Of a stretch of DNA of 64,000 nucleotides, positions 38,501-47,123 are shown in pieces. The stretch covers positions 19,194 through 83,193 of the forward strand of contig CAZLYU010000006.1 in NCBI GenBank assembly GCA_964563855.1, read 5' to 3'. The stretch is from JAFGRR01 sp964563855. Lineage in GTDB: Bacteria > Planctomycetota > Phycisphaerae > UBA1845 > Fen-1342. The position numbers were made by a program, and so were the translations under genes. Every line of letters starts with the position of its first letter. Within the stretch, counting starts at the first letter, position 1. Below the pieces are notes generated by a model. The model ran no database searches, was not told the DNA's origin, and saw only the letters and a program-made list of their open reading frames with translations.

Positions 38501-39140
38501 ATTCTTCGATCAGGATCTCGTTGATTGGCGACCACTCGATGCCGCGCTTCGCGATGTCGGCGAAGTCTTCCGCGGTATGGGCGAATCCGCCACCCGTGCC
38601 GCCGAGCGTGTAGGCCGGTCGAATCGCGACGGGCAGCCCGATCTCGGCGACAACTTGCTGCGCTTCCTTCCAGTTGTGGGCGATGCCGCTGCGCGGCACG
38701 TCGAGCCCGATGCGCTGCATGGCGGTGCGGAAGGCCGTGCGATTCTCGGCTTTCTCGATCGCGTCGGGGGTCGCGGCGAGCATCCTGACGTTGTGCCGCT
38801 CGAACACGCCTGTCTCGGCGCACTTCATGGCGCAGTTCAGGCCGGTCTGTCCCCCGAGCGTGGGCAGGACCGAGTCGATCGGCTCGCCGCGCGCCGCCTC
38901 TTTCACGAGAATCTTTTCGATGACCTCGGGCGTAATCGGCTCGACGTAGGTCCGGTCGCTGAGTTCCGGATCGGTCATGATCGTCGCGGGATTGCTGTTG
39001 ACCAGCACCACGCTGACGCCTTCCTCGCGCAGCGCCTTGCAGGCTTGTGCGCCGGAATAGTCGAACTCACAGGCTTGACCGATGATGATGGGGCCGGAGC
39101 CGATGATCAGGACCCGGCGCACGTCGTCGCGCTTCGGCAT
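35583..39140 (-). CDS. carB: Carbamoyl-phosphate synthase large subunit, with lineage inserts
   Basis: A 1185-residue CarB that makes carbamoyl phosphate from bicarbonate, ammonia and two ATP for arginine and pyrimidine synthesis; the glutaminase partner CarA is not in the window. Two ATP-grasp halves are seen: RRVLIIGSGPIIIGQACEFD at the N-terminus, VVVLGGGPNRIGQGIEFDYC in the middle, and the C-terminal MGS-like allosteric domain ending near FIAAIGRDLVRHGFEIVATG. It is about 100 residues longer than usual: an Ala/Glu/Pro-rich linker at about 427-472, and shorter inserts near LLRSDDHPDGEHQ, RLEATGRRAMPVHDEL and SGRAHDQTTEAQDDLTR. The ATG at 39140 has GAGGGG upstream. Confidence 0.96.
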   Translation of the reverse strand: MPKRDDVRRVLIIGSGPIIIGQACEFDYSGAQACKALREEGVSVVLVNSNPATIMTDPELSDRTYVEPITPEVIEKILVKEAARGEPIDSVLPTLGGQTGLNCAMKCAETGVFERHNVRMLAATPDAIEKAENRTAFRTAMQRIGLDVPRSGIAHNWKEAQQVVAEIGLPVAIRPAYTLGGTGGGFAHTAEDFADIAKRGIEWSPINEILIEESLLKWKEFELEVMRDRADNVVIVCSIENFDPMGVHTGDSITVAPAQTLTDREYQRMRDAAIAIIREIGVETGGSNIQFGVNPTTGRMVVIEMNPRVSRSSALASKATGFPIAKIATKLAIGYTLDEIPNDITKTTPACFEPAIDYCVVKIPRWTFEKFPEADETLTTQMKSVGEAMALGRTFKEALQKCIRSMEIKRFGLGLDGIDKWLKQRQRAESRALVGAAVAAGAGVVDPALETVGGPRAAEAPADTEEEQAETFPISEPALIDKLSRPAQGRLYYTRYAFKQGWSVERVAELSGIDPWFLDNIRTLVQFEDELVAAGAAARFLLRSDDHPDGEHQFVDLLRRAKGYGYSDVQLARIWGVEPEQVRLFAARRGLRPIYRLVDTCAAEFAARTPYYYSTHERPTLRLEATGRRAMPVHDELKLSDKPKVVVLGGGPNRIGQGIEFDYCCVHAAMAARELGYEAVMINSNPETVSTDYDTSDLLFFEPLTHEDVVNVCERLSGRAHDQTTEAQDDLTRVLRQMVPQFDRASHLKGVICQFGGQTPLNLAIGLKRAGVPILGTSPESIRLAEDRESFSEILHELGLQQPPSGIARTLDEARDVAERIGYPVLVRPSYVLGGRAMEICNSPADVRHFMTHAIEASDEHPVLIDRFLSDAVEVDVDAVSDGDAVIVCGVLEHIEEAGVHSGDSAMTLPPYSLSAAIVQQIRYATRQLASRIGVVGLMNVQYAIKEDDIFVLEVNPRASRTVPFTSKATGIPWAKIAAKVMLGKKLVDLGVTEAPPRRHIAVKASVFPFEKFQGVDIALGPEMRSTGEVMGVDQRFSVAFAKAQMGANIRLPMDGKVFMSVNDRDKPFIAAIGRDLVRHGFEIVATGGTARALQAAGLKVDVIVKIRDGSPNPLELIESGAIKLLINTPARTGRHTDEGKIRAAAASHRVPIYTTITGAKAAVAAIGALKRRNWDVYALQDLLD

Positions 39141-39310
39141 GGCTGCACCCCTCATTCACCAACTCGATCAGCACGAGTCAATGAGGAGCCTCATGGTGCG
39201 CCCAACGCCCGCGCGATGGACGCTTGCGGAGGGAGGTTAGCCGCTGGCTATGGGCCTGCCTAGGGCGTGGCCGGCGAACGCCCGCTGCCGAGCGGCTGCC
39301 GGGCGGCGCG

Positions 39311-41149
39311 TCACGTCGCCGCCGTCGCCGCCGCCGCCGCCCGCGCTGCACGTTTGCGGTCATTCTCGTTGAGGTGTCGCTTCCGGATGCGGATCGCCTC
39401 CGGCGTGACCTCGACCAGCTCGTCGTCTTCGATGAATTCGAGCGCCATTTCCAGCGTCAGCTCGCGCGGCGGCCGCAGGACGACGGTCTTATCCGCCGAC
39501 GCCGCACGCACGTTGGTCAGCTTCTTGCCCCGGCAGAGATTCACGGGGATGTCGTTATCGCGGCAGTGCTCGCCAACGACCTGGCCCTCGTAGACCTGAT
39601 CGCCAGGCGCGACGAAAAACTCGCCGCGATCCTTGAGCGAGTCGAGCGCGTAGGCCGTCACCTGTCCGGTTTCGCTGGAAATCATCACGCCGTTGAGCCG
39701 ACCCGGCACCGCGCCGCGGAAGAACTCGTACTCATAGAAGTTGTGGTGCATGACCAGCGTACCGTTCGTCGCAGTCAGCAGGCGCGTGCGAACGCCGATG
39801 AGCCCGCGCGACGGCGCCAGAAACTCGAGGAAGGTGCGTTCGCCGCGCATTTCCATCTTGCTGCAGACGCCGCGCCGCGCGCCGAGCGTCTCCATGACGG
39901 CCCCCGTGTACTCGTTGGGTACGTCGATCACGCACAGTTCGATCGGCTCGGTCTTCTTCCCGTCGAGCTCACGGAAGATGACTTTCGGCTTGCCGACCGC
40001 CACCTCATAGCCCTCGCGCCGCATCGTTTCGACCAGCACCGAGAGGTGCAGCGAACCGCGTCCGGCGACGTTGAACTCCTCCGGCGTGTGTCCCGGCTCG
40101 ACGCGCAGCGCCACGTTGTGTTGCTTCTCGCGCATCAGCCGATCCCAGATATGCCGGCTGGTGAGAAACTTGCCGGCGCGGCCCACAAATGGTGAGTCGT
40201 TCACGCGAAAGGTCATGTGCAACGTCGGCTCGCCGATGTGAATCACCGGCAGCGGCCGCGGGTCGTCGGGGTCGGCGAGCGTATTGCCGATGTCAATCGT
40301 TTCGAGTCCGACCACCGCACAGATGTCGCCGGCCTCGACGGCTTCGACCTTGACGCGTCCGAGGCCGTCGAAGATGTGCAATTCGCCGACCCGCTCGTCT
40401 TTGCGCGAACCGTCGCGATGCAGCACCGCCACTCGTTCGCCAGCCCGCAGCGTGCCATGAAACACGCGGCCGATGCCGATGCGGCCGACATAGTCGCTGT
40501 AGTCGAGCGACGTGATCAGCGCTTGCAGCGAGTGCTCTGGATCGTGCGTGGGCGCCGGCACGTGTTCGACGATCGCTTCAAAGAGCGCCCGCATGTCGTC
40601 CGGTCGATCGCCGGGATCGAGCGTCGCGAATCCCTCGACGGCCGACGTGAACACCGTCGGAAACTCGAGCTGCTCCTCCTCGACGCCGAGGTCGATGAAC
40701 AGGCTCAGCACTTCGTTCTGCACGTCGATCGGCCGCGAACCGGGGCGGTCGATCTTGTTGATCACCACGATTGGCTGCAGCCCGTATTCCAGCGCGTTGC
40801 GCAGCACGAACGTCGTTTGCGGCATCGGCCCCTCAAAGGCATCCACCAGCAACAGGCAGCCGTCCGCCATCTTCAGCACCCGCTCCACCTCGCCGCCAAA
40901 GTCGGCGTGGCCGGGCGTGTCGATGAGGTTGATCTTCGTGTCGTGATACTGAATCGCGACGTTCTTGGCGAGAATCGTAATCCCGCGCTCGCGCTCCTGA
41001 TCGTTCGAATCAAGGATGCGCTCGCCTTTGAGCTGCCCCTCGCGGAACTGGCCCGACTGCCTGAGTAGACAATCGACCAGGGTCGTCTTCCCATGGTCGA
41101 CGTGCGCGATGATGGCGACGTTGCGAATCTTTGGCGGCGTATCTGACAT
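39311..41149 (-). CDS. typA: Ribosome-associated GTPase TypA/BipA
   Basis: A 612-residue translational GTPase related to EF-G and LepA, used in ribosome assembly and stress adaptation. Seen: IIAHVDHGKTTLVDCLL (G1), ERGITILAKN (switch I), DTPGHADFGGEVERVL (G3), NKIDRPGSRP (G4), then the EF-G-like domains with GRGSLHLSVLVETMRREGYE and the BipA-specific C-terminal domain ending in TNVRAASADKTVVLRPP and LEMALEFIEDDELVEVTP. An Ala-rich tail coded by a GCC/GCG run is unusual. The ATG at 41149 is preferred over a GTG-type extension; the ribosome site is weak. It precedes carB on the same strand by 170 bp. Confidence 0.96.
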   Translation of the reverse strand: MSDTPPKIRNVAIIAHVDHGKTTLVDCLLRQSGQFREGQLKGERILDSNDQERERGITILAKNVAIQYHDTKINLIDTPGHADFGGEVERVLKMADGCLLLVDAFEGPMPQTTFVLRNALEYGLQPIVVINKIDRPGSRPIDVQNEVLSLFIDLGVEEEQLEFPTVFTSAVEGFATLDPGDRPDDMRALFEAIVEHVPAPTHDPEHSLQALITSLDYSDYVGRIGIGRVFHGTLRAGERVAVLHRDGSRKDERVGELHIFDGLGRVKVEAVEAGDICAVVGLETIDIGNTLADPDDPRPLPVIHIGEPTLHMTFRVNDSPFVGRAGKFLTSRHIWDRLMREKQHNVALRVEPGHTPEEFNVAGRGSLHLSVLVETMRREGYEVAVGKPKVIFRELDGKKTEPIELCVIDVPNEYTGAVMETLGARRGVCSKMEMRGERTFLEFLAPSRGLIGVRTRLLTATNGTLVMHHNFYEYEFFRGAVPGRLNGVMISSETGQVTAYALDSLKDRGEFFVAPGDQVYEGQVVGEHCRDNDIPVNLCRGKKLTNVRAASADKTVVLRPPRELTLEMALEFIEDDELVEVTPEAIRIRKRHLNENDRKRAARAAAAATAAT

Positions 41150-41291
41150 TCCGTATCCAACTGCGGGGGCAAGCCCTAGCCTATCAACCAAACCGGAATT
41201 CCCCCGCGGTCGACGCAGATCATAAGCGAGCGTCGGGCAAAGAAAAGCCCCACGCGCGCACCGCGGACCTTGCCAAACCTAGGAACCCCGC

Positions 41292-42530
41292 ATGCTGTCT
41301 CGCGTCCAACGCGCCATCATCGGCTTCGCGACCACCGGCGTCGCCGCCGCCGCACTCAGTCTGCTCGTCGGCTTCACCGTAGTCGACGTGAACGAAGGCG
41401 GCGTGGTCGCGGCGAGCGTCTGGCCGGCGGTCCTTTGGGCTGCGATCGCCGGGGCGGCGGTCACCGTGCTGTCCGCGCTCGTCACGCGGTGGCGTGTGAC
41501 CACCAAAGACATGGCCATCTTTCACCTGCTCTGCTGGCATCTCGCGATTCTGCCGCTCGGCCTGGGCGTGCTCGCCGCGGCGTTCTCCGGGACGGCCGAA
41601 CCCGCCTGGCCGCTCACGCTGCTGGCATGGCTCAGCCCGGCCCCAGCGCTCATTTTTGCATACGCGACGCTGATCGAGCCGTATTGGATCGAAGACGTCA
41701 CGCTCGACCTGCCCGTTTTGCCGGCGGGCTCCCCCGAAGTCCGCCTGGTGGTCGTCGCCGATCTCGAAACCGACCGTGTCACCGCGTTTCAACGCCGCAT
41801 CGCCGACCACGTCACTCGCCTGCGACCCGACGTGGTGCTGCTGCCCGGCGACTTGTTCGACGGACTGCCCGAGAATCTCGCCCGCAACCGCGCTGACTTT
41901 CGTCGCTACCTCGAAGCGCTCGTCTCGCGGCACGACTGCCTCGCCAGCCTCGGCAACGCCGACGACGACTGGGCGGTCGCACTGATCCCGCAGACCGGCG
42001 TGCACCTGCTCGACAACGCGGTTGCGGTGCGGTCGTTCGGTGCGGTTCGTGTGGGATTCGCGGGTCTGACCGAGCCCTACGACGCTTCCGCCGCCGCTGA
42101 CGCGCTCCGCGAGCTGTCAAACGCCGACGTCGCCGCCCGCATCGTCCTCGCCCATCATCCCGAAGGCGTGCGCGACTATCCGCCTGCGGTCCGCACCGAC
42201 CTCACACTCAGCGGCCACACTCACGGCGGTCAGGTCGTCGTCCCGGGCTTCGGCCCGCCGATGACGCAGAGCACGATGCCGCGGCACGTATCGGCCGGCG
42301 GGCTGCATTGGGTGCAGATCGGGGCCGATGGGGCGACGCGCGCGGCGCGCGTCCATCGCCGCTCTGGTCGTATCCGCGTCGAGCTTCCAAAGCCAGAAGC
42401 GGCGTCTTCGAGCGATGAGCATTTGCTCTACGTGAGCCGCGGCGTCGGCTACGAACGGGGCTGGGCGCCGTCGATTCGCTTCCTCTGTCGGCCGGAGGTG
42501 ACGCTCGTGCGTCTGGTGGAGCGGGTATGA
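41292..42530 (+). CDS. Membrane-anchored calcineurin-like metallophosphoesterase, degenerate metal motifs
   Basis: A 412-residue protein with about four transmembrane helices (residues 8-125) and a cytoplasmic or periplasmic metallophosphoesterase domain. Family motifs are partly altered. The usual D-x-H reads D157-L-E159, the GDxxD motif is intact (GDLFD, D187 and D190), the GNHD/E motif reads G-N222-A-D224 with the histidine replaced by alanine, while H288 and the terminal SGHTHGGQ (H309, H311) remain. Relatives include the YkoQ/YaeI lipid-A-type phosphodiesterases. Loss of two metal or catalytic histidines suggests altered metal use or inactivity. It diverges from typA. Confidence 0.82.
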   Translation: MLSRVQRAIIGFATTGVAAAALSLLVGFTVVDVNEGGVVAASVWPAVLWAAIAGAAVTVLSALVTRWRVTTKDMAIFHLLCWHLAILPLGLGVLAAAFSGTAEPAWPLTLLAWLSPAPALIFAYATLIEPYWIEDVTLDLPVLPAGSPEVRLVVVADLETDRVTAFQRRIADHVTRLRPDVVLLPGDLFDGLPENLARNRADFRRYLEALVSRHDCLASLGNADDDWAVALIPQTGVHLLDNAVAVRSFGAVRVGFAGLTEPYDASAAADALRELSNADVAARIVLAHHPEGVRDYPPAVRTDLTLSGHTHGGQVVVPGFGPPMTQSTMPRHVSAGGLHWVQIGADGATRAARVHRRSGRIRVELPKPEAASSSDEHLLYVSRGVGYERGWAPSIRFLCRPEVTLVRLVERV

Positions 42531-42580
42531 GGGACGCGTTAGGCCTGAGCCGACGTAGCGTGTGCGCCGCGCTAACGCTC

Positions 42581-44443
42581 TCAGTCATCAGCTGATGCGG
42601 GCGCCGTCGGGACGATCCAGACAGTTTCGATGCGCGCGTTGACGTAGTTCACCCCGCTGACGCTCTTGGCGGCGGTCAGCGTGTTCGGGTCGATTTCCAC
42701 TTTCCGCAGCTCCTCGCCCTCCGCCAGAACCACCCCCGAGCCGAACGCGCCCGCGAGCGCCGCGGGCAACTCGCCACGCTTCACAAACAGCAGTTCCGGC
42801 GGCACGACGTGATCGTCAGCCGACCCAGCCGAGGGTTCGCTGAGCGGCGCGCTCAGGTAGTAGTACAGCGTCGGCTCTTCGTGACGCGTGAGGATGATCG
42901 TGGCGGCGCCCGTCGCGCGGGCTGCTTCCGCGGCGTTGCGACTCAATCGAAAGGGTTCGAATGACGGTAGCAGCAACAGGCCAAACAGCACCTGAAAGAC
43001 GACCGCCCCGCCGAGCGCGACGGGCCACAGCCGACGCATGTCGCCGTGCCGCGTCAAACGCGACAGCCAGACGCCCATGGTGAGCAGGGGGATGGCGAGC
43101 GCCGCCAGCATCCACGGCCAGAGGGCGGGTGTAATGCTGAGTACGCTTGGGGTCAGTCCACTCAGCAGCCCGAAACCCCCGCCCACGCCGGCGATGACGA
43201 TGAGGATGATGCTCCACACCTGAAGACCGCTTCGCTGCTGACGATCCAACGGCTGAGCCTCCGCCCGTCGCCACAGCAGCGCCAGCATGATGGCTAGCGT
43301 CGCGTAGCAGGGCAGCACATAGTGCGGCAGTTTGCTGATCGTCAGCTCGAGCACGATCCACGGCAGCGCCAGCCACCAGAGCAGCAGTCCCGCGTCGCGG
43401 TCGGACTTGCGGCGACGCCACGCTTCGGCCGCGCCGGCGATGGCGAGTGGGCTCCAAGGCATCATCAGCCCGAGGGTCAACAGGATGTAATAGCCCGGCG
43501 GGCCGACCGCCGCGGTCGGCGAGCTGACGAATCGGCCGACGAACTCGGTGATGAAGAATTGCTGAAACAACGTGTCGCCGGCCCGCTGCGCGACCAGCAC
43601 GTACCACGGCGCCGCGAGCCCCACGCCGATCAGGATGCTGGCCCAGAGCAATGGCTGCTTTAGCCAGCCGGCGCCAAATCGTCGGAGCAGCGCAAAGGCG
43701 AATCCGCCGCAAAACAGCGCGATGGCGGGTCCCTTGGCCAGAATGCCGAATGCAACGCAGACGCTGAGCAACGCCGCCAATCGGGCGCCGGCGCGCTGCC
43801 CGGGGGGCGCCGTCGTCGCGTCGTCGCTTCGTAGCTCGTCTTCGATCCGTCCATCGATGCGGCGCGCACCAGCTCCCGCCGCAAAGCGCCACAGTGCAAC
43901 CTGCGCCCAAAGCGTCGTCGCCAGCAGCAACGCGTCGGTAATGAGCAGTCGGCCGACCACGGCGGGAAGGATCGCGGTGATCATCACACCGCTGGCGATC
44001 CACACGCCGCGCCGATCCGTGAAGAACCCGGCCAACGTCGCAAAGCCCTGCAGCGCGATGCTCATCGCGAGCACCGATACGAGTCGGCCCGCCCCTTCGC
44101 TCCGCCCGAGCAACGTCCAGGCGCCGTTGACCAGCCAGTACAACAGCGGCGGCTTGCCGATCCACGGTTCACCTAGGTAGTACGGCGTGATCCAGTCGCC
44201 GGTGTCGCGCATTTCGAGCGCCACTCGAGCGTACCAGCCTTCGTCGCGATCGATGAAGCTGACGCCGAAGATCCCCGGGATGAGCACCGCCAGCGTGAGC
44301 GCGAGCAGCAGGGCGCGGTCGCGCAAGTTGAAGCCGGTTGGGACGCGGGGTTGTGAAGTGATGTCGGGGTCGCCCTTTACTCGCTGCGGAACGGTTGTGC
44401 GACACGTACGCTGGACAGCCTCACCCTCGCCGTCGTCAACCAA
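42581..44443 (-). CDS. ArnT-like membrane glycosyltransferase (PMT/GT83 superfamily)
   Basis: A 620-residue polytopic membrane protein of the PMT/ArnT superfamily with about twelve hydrophobic segments. The first periplasmic loop carries FIDRDEGWYARVALEM and DWITPYYLGEPWIGKPPLLY, the family pattern with acidic D-E before helix 2 and Y-x-x-KPP. A soluble C-terminal domain follows about residue 470. It probably transfers a sugar from an undecaprenyl carrier to a lipid or protein; the acceptor is unknown. The start is uncertain: the TTG at 44443 has no ribosome site and the next in-frame option is a TTG at 44326. The octaheme-TPR gene lies 137 bp upstream. Confidence 0.88.
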   Translation of the reverse strand: MVDDGEGEAVQRTCRTTVPQRVKGDPDITSQPRVPTGFNLRDRALLLALTLAVLIPGIFGVSFIDRDEGWYARVALEMRDTGDWITPYYLGEPWIGKPPLLYWLVNGAWTLLGRSEGAGRLVSVLAMSIALQGFATLAGFFTDRRGVWIASGVMITAILPAVVGRLLITDALLLATTLWAQVALWRFAAGAGARRIDGRIEDELRSDDATTAPPGQRAGARLAALLSVCVAFGILAKGPAIALFCGGFAFALLRRFGAGWLKQPLLWASILIGVGLAAPWYVLVAQRAGDTLFQQFFITEFVGRFVSSPTAAVGPPGYYILLTLGLMMPWSPLAIAGAAEAWRRRKSDRDAGLLLWWLALPWIVLELTISKLPHYVLPCYATLAIMLALLWRRAEAQPLDRQQRSGLQVWSIILIVIAGVGGGFGLLSGLTPSVLSITPALWPWMLAALAIPLLTMGVWLSRLTRHGDMRRLWPVALGGAVVFQVLFGLLLLPSFEPFRLSRNAAEAARATGAATIILTRHEEPTLYYYLSAPLSEPSAGSADDHVVPPELLFVKRGELPAALAGAFGSGVVLAEGEELRKVEIDPNTLTAAKSVSGVNYVNARIETVWIVPTAPASADD

Positions 44444-44580
44444 GACGGTGGGGTCAGTGACAGTGGCTTCGATGCGTTCGGCAACATGGGCGGGGAATGC
44501 TACCCGGCCGATGCCGGCGCGGAAAGGCCGCCGCCCCGCGTCGATTCAGCAAGACGACGGAGCCGCGAGGTCGACTTTGG

Positions 44581-46860
44581 CTATCGGCGAAGTCGCGCGT
44601 CGATCGCAGATCGCAGTTGGTGACCGATGGGTTGCGCCGGGTGGTGTTCGATGAGACGCTCGGCGATCGCCCGCGCTTCGGAGAGTCGGTCGCGACGGTA
44701 CAAGTGGTCGGCGTAGGCGTGCAGATAGTCCAGTCCCTGCGGCGCGAGGTCGAGCGCGTGTCGCAGCGATTGCTCGGCTTCGTCGAGTCGTCCGAGTTGT
44801 TGCAGCAAGAGCCCGAGGTTGTACTGCATTCGCGGGTTCTTGGGTTGCGCCGCGGCCGCCCGCGTCAACATCACAACGCCGTCTTCAGGACGCTCAGTCT
44901 CCACGAGGAGCAGGCCGAGCGAATACATCGCATCTGCATCGTCGGGGTAGTCGCGCAAAATCTCCCGCAACAGTTGCTCAGACTCCGCCAGCCGGCCCTG
45001 ACCGCTCAGGACGACGGCCAGGTTCGCTTTGGCCGGTGAGAACAAGTCGTCAATCCGCAGCGCGCGACGGTAGTAGGCTTCAGCCACCGGCACGTTCCCC
45101 AGCGCGTATTCGAGATTGCCGAGGTTGTGATTGGAACTCGCGAAGTCGAGCGAATACGCCATCGCCGCGCGATACTCCGCGAGCGCGGTCTGCAGCGCGT
45201 CCGACTGCTCGGCGGTCAACATCTCCGCGGGCGCGCCGGCGAGTCGTGACGCCGCCGAAATCCGCACCGCGAGCACGTCGTCGGTGAGCATTTTCGCGAC
45301 GCGACGCACATCGTCGGGTGAACGCAGCGGCAGATACTCGACCGCGGTGCGGCGCACCAGAGACGCGTCGGCATCGAGGGCGGCGAGAAGCGCGTCGAAG
45401 CCGGCTTCGTCCGGGTCGCGAGCGATCAGCTCGAGCGCGGTGGCGCGCACCAAAACCGGCTGCCCGACGCCAGCGAGCCGCACGAGCGCGGGCCGCACAT
45501 TGGGATCGCCGTCGCGAACGGGGCCGAAGGCGCTTGCGAAGTGCGGTTCGCGCTGCTGACCGTACCAACGGCCGTAGGCGTCATTGGCCCACGCGACGGT
45601 CTGGTCGGCATGACAGTCAGTGCACGCGTTCGGCGTTCCGATCGCGGCGGACAAATCGGGCCGTGGCACGCGGAAGCTGTGATCGGCCCGCCAATCGATC
45701 ACCATGAAGGGCCGCTCGACCATGTGGCACTTCACACACAGCGCGCCTTCCGATGGCCGCCCATCGACAACCTTCTGATGAAAATGGTGTTCGTACCGAT
45801 CGTACGTGTTGCTGTCGTGACAGCGGATGCACAGGGCGTTTCCCTCGGCCCGCAGCTTCAAGCTGTGGCTGTCGTGGCAGTCGCGGCAGATGACGCCTTG
45901 GGCATGCATTTTGCTCTGCAAGAACGACCCGTAGACATATACCTCCTCTTTGATCTGGCCGTCGGTGTGATAGAGCGCTTCGCTGAGCAGGCTGGGCAAC
46001 ATGTAGTTCAGCAGATCGCCTTCCTGGTGGGCGTAGTCGGCGATCTCGGCGCGATGCGAATGGCACGGAGCGCATTGATCCACCAACACCTGCCGGTTCG
46101 CCGGCGACGTATCCACGACGAGGCCGATGTTGGGGTCATCCGGGCGCCGCGCGGGTTCAAACTGCGCCCACGCCACGTGCTGCGACCCTGGCCCGTGGCA
46201 TGCCTCACACCCCACGTCGATGTCGGACCATGTCGTGTCGTAACTGTCGGTGGCGGGGTCGTAGTTCTTCTGCAGGTTGGTGGAGTGGCACTCGGCGCAC
46301 ATCGCGTTCCACGTTTGTGCGCCGCGCGTCCAGTGCAGCCAGTCGTCGGGGTCGATGTCCCGGCCGGGATATTGACGATACCACCGCTCCTTCTCTGCAT
46401 CCCACGTCACGCTTAACACCTGCAGCCTCCCGCCGGGAAACGGCGTCATGTATTGCTGCAGCGGTTCGTGCCCGAAGACGTGCGTGATCTCGAACTCGCC
46501 CATCTCGCCGCCCGGGCCTTCCGTGTACACGTAAAACTTACCGTCACGCTGATAGAAGCGCGACGTCACACCGCGATAAGTGAACTCGGCGTCGTCGAAG
46601 TCGCCCCGCACCGTTTCCGCCGTCGCGACGTCCATTGCTTTGTCGTGGTCGGAGCCCAGCCAGCGATCGTATTCGAGCTGATGACACGTCCGGCAAGACG
46701 CCGTACCGACGAATGTCGCTGGTCCGGATGGCCAGGCGATCGGCTCCGCCCGCGGAGAACGCCACAGGGCGATCGGCAGCGAGATGATGACCGCGAGGCC
46801 CGCCAGCAGTGGAGCCAGGCGTCGGCGTCGAAGCCAATGGCGTGTTGGGAGTTGGTTCAC
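44581..46860 (-). CDS. Octaheme c-type cytochrome fused to HEAT and TPR repeats
   Basis: A 759-residue exported protein with an N-terminal signal anchor (RRRRLAPLLAGLAVIISLPIALW) and eight CxxCH heme motifs: CRTCH, CAECH, CEACH, CAPCH, CRDCH, CIRCH, CVKCH and CTDCH, all in the first about 410 residues. The early region resembles cytochrome c554/NrfA-like multihemes. HEAT-like helices (about 425-530) and at least four TPR units (about 560-750, e.g. YRRALRIDDLFSPAKANLAVVL) follow. The start is GTG 46860. Periplasmic electron transfer with a protein-binding tail is plausible, but the redox partner is unknown. Cytochrome c maturation genes are not in the window. Confidence 0.88.
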   Translation of the reverse strand: MNQLPTRHWLRRRRLAPLLAGLAVIISLPIALWRSPRAEPIAWPSGPATFVGTASCRTCHQLEYDRWLGSDHDKAMDVATAETVRGDFDDAEFTYRGVTSRFYQRDGKFYVYTEGPGGEMGEFEITHVFGHEPLQQYMTPFPGGRLQVLSVTWDAEKERWYRQYPGRDIDPDDWLHWTRGAQTWNAMCAECHSTNLQKNYDPATDSYDTTWSDIDVGCEACHGPGSQHVAWAQFEPARRPDDPNIGLVVDTSPANRQVLVDQCAPCHSHRAEIADYAHQEGDLLNYMLPSLLSEALYHTDGQIKEEVYVYGSFLQSKMHAQGVICRDCHDSHSLKLRAEGNALCIRCHDSNTYDRYEHHFHQKVVDGRPSEGALCVKCHMVERPFMVIDWRADHSFRVPRPDLSAAIGTPNACTDCHADQTVAWANDAYGRWYGQQREPHFASAFGPVRDGDPNVRPALVRLAGVGQPVLVRATALELIARDPDEAGFDALLAALDADASLVRRTAVEYLPLRSPDDVRRVAKMLTDDVLAVRISAASRLAGAPAEMLTAEQSDALQTALAEYRAAMAYSLDFASSNHNLGNLEYALGNVPVAEAYYRRALRIDDLFSPAKANLAVVLSGQGRLAESEQLLREILRDYPDDADAMYSLGLLLVETERPEDGVVMLTRAAAAQPKNPRMQYNLGLLLQQLGRLDEAEQSLRHALDLAPQGLDYLHAYADHLYRRDRLSEARAIAERLIEHHPAQPIGHQLRSAIDARLRR

Positions 46861-47123
46861 GAGGGCACTCGACTGAGCGCGAGTCGATCCGCGGCAGGCC
46901 GGTCACAACACGACCATTCGAGTCGGATTATTGCGCCGCGACGGGCGCCGCTCAAGCGTGGCGAACATCGTGAAGCCGTGCAGCGCGGCCAACGCGCGCC
47001 GCACAGCCGGATCAAGTGCTCCGTTCCCAGCGTCGATAACAGGGTCGTTGTCTCGTGCGCCTGAGGCCAGCGCGCACGCTTTGCGCTTGTCGTGCCGCCT
47101 TGCTTTGTGAGAACGCTGACGCC

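Noticed and set aside
36735..39263. Long open frame (842 codons) antisense to carB
   Set aside because: It is a mirror of carB in a GC-rich frame with Arg/His/Asp-rich repeats and no domain; carB itself is unmistakable.
47055..47123. Upstream extension of the Wzm-like permease frame
   Set aside because: The added residues (MRLRPARTLCAC...) are unlike the family's N-terminus and have no ribosome site; GTG 47124 is preferred.
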